A DNA stretch of 64,000 nt from Rhynchopus sp. YZ270_cl-10 (taxonomy: Eukaryota > Euglenozoa > Diplonemea > Diplonemida > Diplonemidae): contig OZ037869.1 in assembly GCA_964035575.1 (NCBI GenBank), forward strand, positions 1,178,001 to 1,242,000, read 5' to 3'. Positions 52,804 to 63,676 of this stretch are shown one piece after another. The notes under the pieces were generated by a model. It did not search any database. It was not told the origin of the DNA and saw nothing but the letters and a program-made list of their open reading frames with translations. A program made the translations under genes and the position numbers. Numbering within the stretch: the first letter of the stretch is position 1; the number at the start of each line of letters is the position of its first letter.

Positions 52804-55485
52804 GTGGTTCGTTCCTTCGTTGTGTGTGCGGTAACATTGGCGCTTGGGTGGTTTCTTTTTGATGATAAAATAAAGACAGGCATAGCACCGCTCCTCCAGC
52901 CACCTCTGCCTCAATTGCAACACGAATCATTCAGCGAACACCTCCCACAGAACGTTGTCTTCATGGATGACAACACCACCAGCACCCCTGAGCTCGGCGC
53001 AAATGACACCCTCCCCCCCTTCTCCCCGAACGAAACTGACATTCCCGAATTCGAAAACACAACGTTAGTTCCTGACAACGAAACGGACCTCCCAGATCAC
53101 AACAGCACCCTCAACGACACAGACAGCCCTAATGTGACAAAGCCACCTGACACGGATATGCCTACCTCAGTGGCTCCTTTAACGGATGCACCTCCAACTG
53201 ATATACCTACAGGAGTGCCAACGGCAGAGCCGACCTCAGTACCGACAGATGCTCCGACTGAAGTTCCGTTGCAATTCAATGAAACGGACAGTCCAATGAA
53301 TGAAACTGATACTCCAACATTCAACGAAACGGACAGTCCAATGAACGAAACTGACACTCCAACATTCAACGAAACAGACAGTCCAATGAATGAAACTGAT
53401 ACTCCAACATTCAATGAAACCGACAGTCCTGCAAACGACACCGACAGCCCTGCCAATGAAACCGACACCCCAGCAAACGAAACGGAGACTGGCATTCCAG
53501 AAACCGACGTTCCAGAAACGGACGCTCCAGACACCGATGCTCCCGAGACTGACGCACCGCAAACGGACCCTCCAGAGACGTCAGGGCCGACATTGGTGCC
53601 CACAGACGCACCGAACACAATACCACCGACCGCTCCACCGACAGACCCTCCGGCGATTGAATTGACGGATCCTCCAGAAGTTCCGCCAGAAGCCTGGGTA
53701 GCAGTGTCTGTTCTGTTGTACCCTTCATCCGCAGCCCTAAACAATTTCTTCGGTGCAAGCGAAGACGAAGACGCAGCGAACGACCGGCGTGGTGTGCTTA
53801 TCGACCTGCTCATCGCAAATTTCGCGGGATATGGGGATCGGCTGCCAGCATCGATGCGAAATGGGTTTGTATTGGGCACGCCACAGATCCGCCTTCTTAG
53901 CGCTGCAGAGACAGGGCAAAGGGTGATCATGTACGAACTCTCCTACAACGCAACGAACGACAACGCTACCGATGTAGACACCACCTCCGCCACCTCTCTG
54001 TGGAACACTCTGTTGCCCCTCTTTGAGGCTCTTCTTTTGGACGGCTGTTACAATGCAGTTTCGGGGTCTGCGGGGGTCGCTTCCGAGGACATTATGAGCT
54101 CTGTTATCGCTACATCGTTCGTTGAAACTAGCTCCGGGAAATTGAAGGATTTTGCGATGCCAAATGGCCTGTTCTCTCAGATCCGCACTGCAGATGTCTT
54201 ACAGGATGAAAGCTCCGCTGCATCATGCAATGCTGCTACCCCCCCTGTGGTTGGGTGTCTATACTTCTTTGATTGGGTGAGCAGTGCTTTGGTACCGCCT
54301 TTGGATGGACTATTCGAGGTTGCAACGGGATCCAACCTGACCATCGTCAACCAAGAACAGGACATCACCGGGCTCACCCTCTGTGAAGTGTACGTCACTG
54401 CCGTCCCTACGGATGCTATGACCGCATCCGCGCATACAACAAATATTCTGAATCAGGTAGAGACAGCAGCAGGGACATCTGTCCGAAGTGCAACATTGAT
54501 TATTACTTCGATTTGCACCCTAAACGACACAGACGGCACCACACAATGTGTTGAACCTAGTGTATTAGAGGATGGTGAGCATGCCGACAACATTGCGCAA
54601 CAGCAGGACACCGTGAAGAATTTGTTGTCTTCGGGAAGCAGCGCGACGCAAGGAAGAAAGCAGGCTCGCCATTCGCGTGAAGGAGACACCCTCGAAGGCG
54701 AGCGTTTGTTGCTGAAGGTTAACTTTTCGGTGGCCGTTCCGCTCCGTTCAGAGGCAGATCCGAATCTAGGTTTGACCACTCGAAGTGACTTCACCACTGA
54801 AATTACAGCGGCGCTTGCATGCGCGGGCACAACCCCGACCCCTCCCTCCGAAGCACCCAGCATTTTTTCCCCCGGAAACAATGACAACAGAACGTTAGGT
54901 GTGGTGCTCGCGCTTTCTCTTCTTGGGGGGTGCGCGATGATTATATTGGTTATTGGGCTGCAATGGAAAAAGCTGAAGCTGTTGTACAAAAATATGCAAA
55001 ACAAAGGCAAAACCCCTAGCAGCGATTCCAGCAAACCTGCATCCGACGACGACAAACCTGTTGCGAAGAAGGTAAAGGGCGCGACGGAACCTACACACGG
55101 TGATGGACAGACTACGGAGTGCCCTTCTATTGATGATTCCATCAATAAATGCCCTGAAGAGGATTGGCTAGTCGTATATGACCCATACATGCCTGCCGCA
55201 CCTCCTGATGGTGGTACCCCCGCCTCGCGAACCAATTGGGACGTCCACTCCAACGACGGTCGTCCATATTACTACAACACCGCAACAGGCCAGACCCGCT
55301 GGGATACTCCCACCTCACTCAGAGAAATAGACCGCAGTGAAATTGCCTCTCTAACAGAAACCCACCGCGAGCTTCCCTCCGACGAAGAAGTTGAAGAGGC
55401 AGAAGATGGTGAAGAGGACGACGTTGATTTTGTTTACGAAGGAGAAGGTTCTGTTCACGAACCTCATGACGATAGTATTGTCTAA
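52804..55485 (+). CDS. Thr/Asn-rich type I membrane protein with cytosolic WW domain
   Basis: 893 codons are open. Residues ~2-18 (VRSFVVCAVTLALGWFL) look like a signal peptide. Next is a Thr/Pro/Asp-rich region with tandem N-E-T-D-S-P and N-E-T-D-T-P motifs (about 158-225), every one an N-glycosylation sequon. A folded, Cys-containing region (about 295-690) and a membrane span (about 698-720, VVLALSLLGGCAMIILVIGL) follow. The ~170-residue cytosolic tail has a WW domain (about 812-845: W..H...GRPYYYN..TGQTRWDTP) and ends acidic. It is likely a glycosylated surface or endomembrane receptor that binds proline-rich ligands inside the cell. The frame has no in-frame ATG before the signal; the nearest, ATG 52787, is one base out of phase next to a GGGG run (see findings). 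Confidence 0.75.
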   Translation: MVRSFVVCAVTLALGWFLFDDKIKTGIAPLLQPPLPQLQHESFSEHLPQNVVFMDDNTTSTPELGANDTLPPFSPNETDIPEFENTTLVPDNETDLPDHNSTLNDTDSPNVTKPPDTDMPTSVAPLTDAPPTDIPTGVPTAEPTSVPTDAPTEVPLQFNETDSPMNETDTPTFNETDSPMNETDTPTFNETDSPMNETDTPTFNETDSPANDTDSPANETDTPANETETGIPETDVPETDAPDTDAPETDAPQTDPPETSGPTLVPTDAPNTIPPTAPPTDPPAIELTDPPEVPPEAWVAVSVLLYPSSAALNNFFGASEDEDAANDRRGVLIDLLIANFAGYGDRLPASMRNGFVLGTPQIRLLSAAETGQRVIMYELSYNATNDNATDVDTTSATSLWNTLLPLFEALLLDGCYNAVSGSAGVASEDIMSSVIATSFVETSSGKLKDFAMPNGLFSQIRTADVLQDESSAASCNAATPPVVGCLYFFDWVSSALVPPLDGLFEVATGSNLTIVNQEQDITGLTLCEVYVTAVPTDAMTASAHTTNILNQVETAAGTSVRSATLIITSICTLNDTDGTTQCVEPSVLEDGEHADNIAQQQDTVKNLLSSGSSATQGRKQARHSREGDTLEGERLLLKVNFSVAVPLRSEADPNLGLTTRSDFTTEITAALACAGTTPTPPSEAPSIFSPGNNDNRTLGVVLALSLLGGCAMIILVIGLQWKKLKLLYKNMQNKGKTPSSDSSKPASDDDKPVAKKVKGATEPTHGDGQTTECPSIDDSINKCPEEDWLVVYDPYMPAAPPDGGTPASRTNWDVHSNDGRPYYYNTATGQTRWDTPTSLREIDRSEIASLTETHRELPSDEEVEEAEDGEEDDVDFVYEGEGSVHEPHDDSIV

Positions 55486-56301
55486 TTGTGTGATTTTTTG
55501 TTTTTTTTGTTTTTTTTGTTAAAAAATGAGCGTGCTTAGAAAACTGCAAATCATCGTTTTCCCCGATATTCTGCGTTGCACATTATCCCCCCCTGTAGAC
55601 CTTCAGAGAGAAGAGTATTTTTTTGGCTAAGTACAGTGAGGGGTTTATCTCACAAAAAAAAAAAGCGTTATTTTTTTTATAGAAGGTGTGTTGTGTGTGC
55701 GTGCACAAAGAGGTACATTCATCAAGTTTTCTTTTATTGTACCTTGTTTAGGTTGTTGTGGTGACTTAGAACGGAGGCTTAGGTTCATATCAACAAAATA
55801 TGTTTTGTCATTCAGTAAAAAAAAAAAAAAAGATTTACAAGCTATCAATTTGATCAGTTGGTTGTATAAAAAAAATACACATATAGTGATCCGTGTACTC
55901 ATCCCGTGTAGTCAGCGTCACGCCTACCTCGGTAGGTTACAGTGAAGAGGAAAAAAAAAACACATACATACACCCCACGATATTTACCTAAGTATTTACC
56001 TTAGTGAAAACGCATCCTGCCATGTGGTCATAACCTTTGCACCTGTTTTCATAGATAGAGGGAGCGTCGGGGTTTTCAGTTCTGCTGCAAAAAAAAAAAA
56101 GCTGGCAAAACGACGTTCGGGCAACCAGCGTACTTTCTTTTTTTTGGTTTCCATTCTTACAAAAATAAAATGTTCTTTTCTTTTCAGTTTACGTCTTGCT
56201 TTGAGGTGAGGCGGTTACCCTTTCAATTTCTCATTCTCTTATTATGTGAGCACGCGAGTCACCTTCATCATTCAAAAAAAAAAAACATTTATTTTCTTTC
56301 A

Positions 56302-56336
56302 GTGCCTGCGTCCGCCGATGACCGAGGTGTTTGCAC
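56302..56336 (+). repeat. GTGC...GCAC module, copy 2
   Basis: GTGCCTGCGTCCGCCGATGA start and GCAC end conserved; inner pairing is poor here. Tail TTTCAAACGCCTCTTTTC. Confidence 0.5.
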
Positions 56337-57063
56337 TTTCAAACGCCTCTTTTCTTTTCAGAGGGTGTGACCACATCTCTGAGTGGCTTATCATTAGCCG
56401 TATCTTATTCATTCATGGTTCACCGTCGTGTAGGGCAACGTGTGTGCTTCCCCCCACCCCCTCCCACCTCTTTGTTTTAAATAAAAAGAAATTTATTTCT
56501 AAAAAAAACGCACCTCTTGTGACATATTCCTCTGGTAGCAGAGAGATACGTTTTACATAGACCGTTGTATTAGTGGTCAGGATGCTTGCGTAGACAAGCT
56601 ACACTAATCCAACAGGCAGAGGGGTGGGAGAGGGAGTGGGGAGAGAATACTGTTTCAAGCTTCCCGCGTTAAAACAGTCTAGAACAGAAGAAAAATGCGG
56701 GAATCTTTCGAGGCAATCTATGTTTATTGTGAAAACCGGACGCGGCGATGAATCGTCTTCATTTTTTAAAGTCCCAAAAGGAAAATTTTACCCGAGACCA
56801 AAAAGAAGTACCGGCATTTTCTTTAGGCGTTTGCACTTTCAACTTCTCTTTTTTTTCTTAGATGCGTGCGTGCGCGAGAGGTACATCTACTTTATTTTCC
56901 CTCATATTTGATTTCGCTGTGCTTCACATTTTATCCATCACTCACGTATTCCCCCTTCTCACATTACAGAACAGAACATATTCAGTGAACAATAGGTGTT
57001 GGATGTGGGGAGTTTCTATCTGGTTCGTATTTGTTTTTTAAAAAAGATTTTTTTTAGTCGTGA

Positions 57064-57085
57064 CTAAGCAGGCTGTGAGACTTAG
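57064..57085 (+). repeat. Hairpin module CTAAG-(12 nt)-CTTAG
   Basis: Five-base stem kept with a changed loop (CAGGCTGTGAGA). Tail GTTCATCTTGCAAAC. Confidence 0.6.
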
Positions 57086-58395
57086 GTTCATCTTGCAAAC
57101 CTCATTTAGATGTGAACCACAAAATGGATGTGGGGACATGGCAACGGGTCCACGGATCATGGTACACTGTAACGAGGGGCTTTGTATTTTCAAGTCACAT
57201 TTGTTTTATTGTTAGGTGTATGTGTGTGTGCACGAGAACATTCATCTGACAATTTTCTTTTTTTTTTTCTTCTCCTTTGGCCAGCTCTGAAGCTATAGGA
57301 TGTATGGGGTGTGGGGTAGTGTGGTTGGCTGTATTGTGATAGCTTCCCGTCATAATACACAGTACACATCACTATACAGCTGTATTGTTGGTGTGATTCA
57401 GGGGGTACGGACAATCCGCGGGAGAACCACGGAGAACTGTTTTCGGGCTATATTAAGATTTGCGGAGCACCTTCGGGGGAACCACGGAGAATCCGTTCGG
57501 TGATCACACCAATTGTGTGTATTATGTATTATGGTGTGGCAAATACCACAGCTACCACCAGAGGGATTAGTTAAACGTTTTTACCCAATATTAGAGGGGG
57601 TATACGAATACATGAGAATTTTTTTTTACGAAGGTGACTCTCATTTGTGCTTTCTTTCCCCCCCCCTTTTTTTCGCACTATTCAACTAACGACAACTCAC
57701 CCCCCCTTATAAGATGCATTGCACAGTGAGGATGTGTTCATCTTTTTCAAAAAAAAATTCTTTTTTTTGTGATCTCCCATTTTCATTTTTCCTCTCTCTT
57801 TCTTTATCTGGTTTTGTATTTTTTTTTTTGGTCTTTCTGTTCTGTTTATGGTTCATTTGTTGAAAACAAAAAATTGTCACTTGTCTGCATCTTTCGCCCA
57901 TCTAGCACCCCTCTTCCCCGTCGTACGAAGAAGCATCCTAGCTCCTGGTAGGTGATCTATTCGATGTATGTGTATACCATATATGAAACACTTTTTTTCT
58001 TTACGTTTTGCAAAGCATACCAACATACAAAGTCGGGAACATCGTCCCCTATACCTATGCTATCAATGTATTGAATGCATATGTTGAAATACTGTATGTG
58101 CATACCATGTCCCCGCTCAGCGTTTCAAGGGTCAGCGTGCCTTTCGAAAAGAATAGTGGAGCACACTCTAGGGTGGCTACGCTAATACAACCAAGTTTTC
58201 AAAAAGAGACAACTACGTCATCCGGGGCCAGTGGAAATGAGCCGTATCCATCTTGGAGGACTGGATAAAGGTGAGACAGGTGCAGTCAATCAAACGACCG
58301 CCTGAAATACACTTCTCTCGCTCTCTCTTATGTTCCGGACAGTTCCAGAGTATTTATTTTATTTTACTAAGGGGTTTCGATAACCCACAGAGTGG

Positions 58396-58427
58396 CAGTG
58401 TCTGAGTTCCAGAGGCGTTTTGCACTG
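58396..58427 (+). repeat. Hairpin module CAGTG...CACTG
   Basis: Same family as 47882, but the outer stem is CAGTG/CACTG and the inner stem CTG/CAG. Tail TCAACTTCACTTTTTTTT. Preceded at 58372 by GGGGTTTCGATAACCC, as in the copy at 63639. Confidence 0.6.
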
Positions 58428-58601
58428 TCAACTTCACTTTTTTTTAAAGATGTGCGTCAGTGTCTTATCCAGGAATCCATATTTCAAGATTGGGGGGGTT
58501 TTTTTTGCTCAAAATTTTTTTTCCAGCACTGCTGACCATGGAAGACTTATGTGCAGGGTACTCCCGTGGTTCAACCACGCCTTCTACCCGGAGCTTTTTT
58601 T

Positions 58602-58641
58602 AGGTACACTGTCACGAGAGGGCTTTGTATTTCAAGTCAAC
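58602..58641 (+). repeat. Dispersed module GGTACACTGTCACGAGAG, solitary copy
   Basis: Nearly identical, including the preceding TTTTA, to the module present once per ankyrin-array unit (4315), although 38 kb away from it. Confidence 0.7.
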
Positions 58642-59218
58642 TTTTTTTTGACCCTAAAAAAAGACACTGATGTGCGTACAACGAGGGTTACGGGAAAATG
58701 GAGCTTTTGCGCAGGGTGGCAAACAACTATTCCTACAATTTATCAACAAAATAAAGGGCAAAAAAAGGGCAGTCTCAGTGGTGTGGCTGCCGAAATATTG
58801 GCAGTTTACTACTGTCACTCCATCGTAGGTTACGGTGGAAAGCAAACAAAAGAAAAGAAAGAAAAACAACGCTGCCGTCTGCAAGGAAGAGTGCAGGCAA
58901 GGCGGATGCGAAACCGTGTGAGAACCAGTCTGCCTTTTTTTTTTTGGAACCAAGAAAAAAAAAACATAAAGATAGTCAATGAGGTGGGGGAAATCCTCCG
59001 CGAGGGTGCATTTTCTTTTACAAAAAAGAGGGAACAATGAACAAAAAAAAAGCGCCAAATTACCCCCCTTTTCCCCCCCTTCCACCTGACTATGCAGTTG
59101 CATGCAACCTTCCTCCCACGAGAAAACCCTATGCAACTTCTTCTCTCCCTCCCTCACACCCCCCCTCCACCCAACTCCAGGTCCACAACATCGAGGACAC
59201 AACACACTTCTCTCATCT

Positions 59219-60430
59219 ATGTGGTTTCACCCTGGGGTGGAGGAAGGCTACACCTCTGCCATGGGGAATATGACTGCCTCGGTGTGCAGGGCTGCTGTTA
59301 CTGCTGCTGCATTGGAGGTGCCTTCTCCGGTGTGCGACACTTCGTTGTCGGCGATGTTCGCGGTGAACCCGAGATGCGGTCTTTTCTTAGAGGAAGCTAC
59401 TCCGGAGGTGACGTTTCTCAGCTTGTTTGTCGATCCGCAGTCGGAGGTGGGGCGTGGGTTGGAGGTGGTTTTGTTTGCAGTAGGTGCAGCCGCAGTGGGT
59501 GCCGTGGTATGGAGAATGTTAGAGCCAAACTACGATGCAGATGGGTTCGAAGTAGAAGGGGAAATAGTAGATGAAAGCACACTCAGCCGGGTGCTGCTCA
59601 GACCTGCAGGGAGTATGGTGATATTGCTTCTCAACTTCTCTCTTATCATTATGGAGGTAGCATTAGAGCTGTTATTGACCAGCGTTTTTCGCCTATTTTT
59701 CGGAAAATTTTTGAGCAGAAAGGACGGCGCGTCTATCGAAGTAGACCCAGCTCCTCAATCTCTTTTTATCTCTGATGGGGTTGCTCGCTTCATGGGGTTG
59801 CTCGAATCCTTGGACACCAACCCAACACAATCCTACCGCCGTTCAGAGACTGGTGTAAGAGAGGAAATCTATCAAAACTTTGTTTCATACATCAACACCC
59901 TTTCAGAAGGGGACACCACAGCGCGTTGTGATGATTTCTGTTGTATTTGCCTTGGAGAGATTACCTCTGAAGTGACGGTGGAGCTAGATGATTGCGGCCA
60001 TCTTCATCACAAAAAATGTTTTACGGAGTACGTCCAACACCTTACCACCCGTGGCTATAAATGCATCAAATGCCCGACCTGTAGAACAAAGATTTCGAAA
60101 AAGATGATGAAAAAGAGGGATCTTGAACAGAAGAAGATGTTTCTGGATAACAGTTCGGAGGAGGACTTGCACGAAGAGGATGAGGATGAGGACGACGAGG
60201 ACGAGGAGGAGGAGGAGGAGCCCATCGACATCAGCCTCTTGGAGGAAATGGAGCAAAGCGACCTGGAGGCTAGCGGAAGCTCCTATGGGGCAGACACTAA
60301 CTCTCTTGGCAGCTTCGCGTTTGATGCTGGCATGTTCCATTCAGCCAATCAAAACGATTTCCCCGAACCTACCGGATATGCAGACGACGAAAGCACCGAA
60401 TCTGACGACTATTTTGTTGGAATTGCGTAA
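59219..60430 (+). CDS. Membrane-bound RING-H2 protein, putative E3 ubiquitin ligase
   Basis: 403 residues from ATG 59219. Two hydrophobic regions lie at about 81-99 (LEVVLFAVGAAAVGAVVW) and 132-161 (long; may span once or form a hairpin). The RING finger begins at residue 241: C-x2-C (CCIC), then C-x-H-x2-H-x2-C (CGHLHHKKC), then C-x2-C (CPTC), which is the C3H2C3 order. The tail is acidic (long Asp/Glu run, about 330-348). RING-H2 membrane proteins usually ubiquitylate membrane or ER-associated substrates; the target here is unknown. Start choice is uncertain: ATG 59261 (GCCATGG) has better context and the frame is open from 59102, but the DNA before 59219 is C/T-rich leader. Confidence 0.8.
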   Translation: MWFHPGVEEGYTSAMGNMTASVCRAAVTAAALEVPSPVCDTSLSAMFAVNPRCGLFLEEATPEVTFLSLFVDPQSEVGRGLEVVLFAVGAAAVGAVVWRMLEPNYDADGFEVEGEIVDESTLSRVLLRPAGSMVILLLNFSLIIMEVALELLLTSVFRLFFGKFLSRKDGASIEVDPAPQSLFISDGVARFMGLLESLDTNPTQSYRRSETGVREEIYQNFVSYINTLSEGDTTARCDDFCCICLGEITSEVTVELDDCGHLHHKKCFTEYVQHLTTRGYKCIKCPTCRTKISKKMMKKRDLEQKKMFLDNSSEEDLHEEDEDEDDEDEEEEEEPIDISLLEEMEQSDLEASGSSYGADTNSLGSFAFDAGMFHSANQNDFPEPTGYADDESTESDDYFVGIA

Positions 60431-60787
60431 AAAAAAACAAAAAAAAAATCCCCTTTTAAAAAAAAAAGAACAAAAAGAAAGAAAGAAATATTCCCTTCTC
60501 CCCCCCTCAATATGCCCAAAATTTTAGATAAAGCATTGAAGGGGGGGTCTTTTATTATGTAGAGAACAAGGTTAAGTGCACCACAGACCTACAACCTTCT
60601 CTCTAAAATACCCCTGTTTTCCCTTTTTTTTTTTGGCCCGATTTTTGACAAAAATCCCCTTATAGTGTTCTTTGAGCATGCAAAAGACATTCATTTTTTT
60701 TTTTCTTTTTTTCCTGCGTATGATGCTTGCATCAGAGGCGTGTGTATTTTTTTTTTTTTTCAGTTTCACGTTTTTTTCTCAAGATGA

Positions 60788-60808
60788 CTAAAGCAATGAG
60801 AGGCTTAG
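60788..60808 (+). repeat. Hairpin module CTAA-A-GC...GCTTAG
   Basis: Stem with one bulged A and an AATGAGAG loop; tail GGGCATCTTATAAACTTTG. About 360 bp after the RING gene stop. Confidence 0.6.
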
Positions 60809-61035
60809 GGGCATCTTATAAACTTTGTTTTTTTTTTCTTTCCCCCCCTTTCATCTGGGGCTGTATGATGCTCTATGTTGTATGGATAAAACACTGTGTT
60901 TTTTTTGATGTGTTTTGTGTTGGTACACAGCACATTAATCTACTCAAGGTTTTCAAAGCATACACACATATTCCCAAAAAGGCCCAAACCATACACTTCA
61001 TCGTCTGTGGTTTCTTGGTATGATTTTAAAGGTGG

Positions 61036-61056
61036 CTAAGTGCAGTGAAGGCTTAG
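61036..61056 (+). repeat. Hairpin module CTAAG-...-CTTAG
   Basis: Loop TGCAGTGAAGG; tail GTTCATCTTATAAAAAATTT. Confidence 0.6.
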
Positions 61057-61435
61057 GTTCATCTTATAAAAAATTTTCTTTTTACAAAGATTTTTTTTTT
61101 CTGTGCCGTGTTGTCTGTTCACCCCCCTCCCCTTTTCGGCAGGGGCCGAAAAACTACTTTTTCTTGAAGTTTCAATCCAGGATTAATATAATAAAGATGA
61201 GTGTACATGAGAGTCACATTCATCTTACAAAGCCTCTTTCTTTTAAGAGTCAGCCCAGAAACAGCCCTGCTACACCCTGAGGGAGGTGTACTGGCTGTAC
61301 CCTCTTTTTTCAACCCCCCTTTTTTTGTTTTCGTTTCTTTCAACGAAGACAAGCAAATAAACAAACAAATAACAAGGACATTTGACAGTGGCTGAGAAAG
61401 AGGATAAGTCGTAATCTCATACAAAGTAACGCGCC

Positions 61436-61782
61436 CTTCCTCTCCAACTCCACGTCTACAAAACTATCAAACAAAATTAAACAGAGCACAAAGCACTTTC
61501 AAAACATACAAAAAACATTTTCAAACAGCCTCTTTCTTTTTCTTTTTTTTTTTTTTTAATTGCCTTTTTTTTAAAATCTTTCTGTACATCACAAAAAGAG
61601 ACGCAAAAAAAAGCGCACCCTTTAGAAAAAAAAAAAATCTTGGTTGCTGGTAGATATGGGGGAGAGGAGAAGAGAGGGGAGTTTGAAAATGTTTTTGTAT
61701 GTTTTGAAAGTGCTTTGTGCTCTGTTTAATTTTGTTTGATAGTTTTGTAGACGTGGAGCTGGAGAGGAAGGGCGCGTTACTT
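61436..61782. repeat. Inverted repeat, ~80-bp arms
   Basis: The left arm includes GCGCCCTTCCTCTCCAACTC, GTCTACAAAACTATCAAACA and AAATTAAACAGAGCACAAAG; the right arm (to about 61782) is its near-exact complement. The centre holds T and A runs. Such a structure could fold into a long RNA hairpin. Confidence 0.75.
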
Positions 61783-61910
61783 TGTATGAGAGGGGAGAGG
61801 AGAAGAGAGGGGAGGGTACGTTCATCCTTTGTATGTCGTGTCTTTTCTTTATAAGGTGACTAAGCACTGACTAAGCAGAGGTGAATAAACCAAAGAATAA
61901 TCTAATCAGA

Positions 61911-61929
61911 CTAAGCACGAGAGGCTTAG
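61911..61929 (+). repeat. Hairpin module CTAAGC-ACGAGAG-GCTTAG
   Basis: Identical to 52113 in stem and loop; tail GATCATCTTATAAACTTTTC. Confidence 0.75.
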
Positions 61930-62014
61930 GATCATCTTATAAACTTTTCTTTCTTTTTTTCTCGACTGAGATGCGTATTTAGCACTTTTCAACTCCTTTT
62001 TCTCAAAAAGGTGA

Positions 62015-62034
62015 CTAAGCAACGAAAGGCTTAG
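62015..62034 (+). repeat. Hairpin module CTAAGC-AACGAAAG-GCTTAG
   Basis: Intact stem, loop variant. Its T/C tail is followed at once by the GTGCTTTCATCCG module, showing the modules are chained. Confidence 0.7.
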
Positions 62035-62064
62035 GGTCATCTTATAAACTGTTCTTTTCTTTTT

Positions 62065-62138
62065 GTGCTTTCATCCGTGGCTGGCATCGTACAATGGGTC
62101 AGTCGGGAGGTGGCTGCATCAACCACAGTTTCTTCTCC
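62065..62138 (+). repeat. Dispersed module GTGCTTTCATCCG, copy 3
   Basis: Shares GGCTGGCATCGTAC, GGGTCAGTCGG and the ATCAACCAC tail with 29268. Confidence 0.65.
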
Positions 62139-62303
62139 ATCTCCCCCTACTATCTACCACCCACCCACCCTTGGATTTGTTTTCACAGATACAGTTGGGC
62201 CCCGGCCCCCCCCACCCTATAGTCCTTAGTAGCAACCCCATGGAGCATTTGTGCATGGAAGAGCACCACCCTTCGATACCCCTCAGAGAACTATGAGAAC
62301 TAT

Positions 62304-62341
62304 GTGCCTGCGTCCGCCGGTGTACGGTAAGACGTTTGCAC
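62304..62341 (+). repeat. Hairpin module GTGC..CGTC..CCG-GTGTA-CGG..GACG..GCAC
   Basis: Three nested stems: GTGC/GCAC, CGTC/GACG and CCG/CGG. The inner stems differ from 47882 but pair equally. Tail TTTTTAACTTCTCTTTTTTT. Confidence 0.65.
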
Positions 62342-63638
62342 TTTTTAACTTCTCTTTTTTTGTTGATTGTCGTTGTGTGTGGTGTAACAGACCGAGGAGC
62401 CCCCTCCACAATTTTTTGCACAACATCAAAAAAAAAAAAAAAAGCAAAAGAGGCAGCTACCACGGCTGCCATAAACACTACGTGGAGTAGTCAGCGTAAT
62501 AGGGGGGGTTACAGTCGGAAAAAGAAAAGGCAAAAAAATAACAAAAAAACTCACCCCACCTCTTAGGTGCAGGAAGGGAGACAGACAACAACCCATTTTC
62601 CCCATATTTTTTTTTCTTCATTTTTGCAAATGCGCTTATTTTAGGTGAACTACAGCACGAAAGGCTTGGTCCATCTTAATCAAAAAAAAATCTTTCTTTC
62701 CTTTTCCCCCATAAGAAAGTACTCCCCCCCTTTCCCCCTTTCCCCTTCCCAATAGTCGAAGTGGCACGTACCCACATCTAAGAGGTGTCTGTACGCCTTC
62801 GACTTTACCCCTCTCGTTTTGAACAGAAAATACCTACTTCCCAACCCCCCTTCACGAAAGAAAGACTGCAAAAATGGCTGTGAAAAATAGCATTTTTTTT
62901 TGTAGCACAAAAAAAAAAAAAAAAAATAAGAAATAAAAAAGGATTTCATTCCGGGATTTTGATCGTCCTTTTTTGGAGGGGGTTCCATTGTATCCCCGTT
63001 CGTTACCTGACTGAGATGTGGGAGGGAGGTGGCAATGGAGGGTTCACGAAACAGAGACAGCGGAGATGACAGCTGTTGGCCGATGAACCACTTTAAAAAA
63101 AAAACACAGTGGAGCTTGCATCATGTGGCAACTACACTATTTCAACAATATTTTTTCAAAAAAAAACACCCTATTCTCAATTCCCCTTGCCAAACCCCGT
63201 ATCACAAAAATGAAGCGGAAAAAAAGGGAGAGAGTACACGAACTGTCTGAACAAAGAAACCTATAATGCACAGTTACGACTAATACAGCCATTTCTTTGA
63301 GGTGAACCAGGCACACGAGGCTTGTGGTTATTCTTACAAAAAAAAAAAAAAAACAAAAAACAAATTTTATGAGGGTCGGAACCCGGAGTACGTACCCTCA
63401 TAAGCTTTCAACTTTAATTCTGACATGCTTTTTTTTTTTTTTGCCATTTCTCCTTTTTTTGTACCATTCTGTTGTCTTACCAAAAAAGAAAAAGAAAGGA
63501 GGGGTTTGTAGTTACACCCCCCATGCTTTCTGTTCCCCTGGATGGAAAGTACCTGAGTTTGATCTCTTTTTCTTGCTACAATTCCCATTGTTTTTGTTTT
63601 TTGTGATCTCTGGGGGTTCGATAACCCGCGGAGAATCA

Positions 63639-63676
63639 GTGCCCTGCGTCCGATGAACGATGAGGCGTTTTTGCAC
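63639..63676 (+). repeat. GTGC...GCAC module preceded by GGTTCGATAACC
   Basis: Outer stem kept, ATGAACGATGAGGCG centre. Tail TTTCAACTTCTCTTTTG. GGGGGTTCGATAACCC at 63610 forms its own hairpin with flanking CTC/GAG. Confidence 0.55.

Larger units (their letters stand above)
55486..59218. other. 3.7-kb intergenic region, modules but no gene
   Basis: Very rich in A and T runs. Short open frames on both strands lack start context and protein-like composition. Modules include a degenerate CTTAGAACGGAGGCTTAG (55765), GTGCACAAAGAGGTACATTC (55701), GTGC...GCAC (56302), AGCTACACTAATCC (56597), CTAAG...CTTAG (57064), GTACACTG (57163, 58604) and GGGGTTTCGATAACCC (58372). An inverted repeat with arms CATAATACAC/GTGTATTATG spans about 57349-57528. 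The last 120 bp is the leader of the RING gene. Confidence 0.5.

Noticed and set aside
53097-55253. Minus-strand frames of 266-277 codons opposite the WW membrane protein
   Set aside because: Composition mirrors the NETD-repeat and ectodomain coding; the + strand has sequons, a membrane span and a WW domain.
58420-59205. 206-codon + and 183-codon - frames before the RING gene
   Set aside because: They run through dispersed repeat modules and homopolymers; no domain, no convincing start.
63605-63635. tRNA T-arm (GGGGGTTCGATAACCC) as part of a tRNA gene
   Set aside because: No acceptor stem, D arm or anticodon arm at the right distance; copies at 38246 and 58372 are also isolated.
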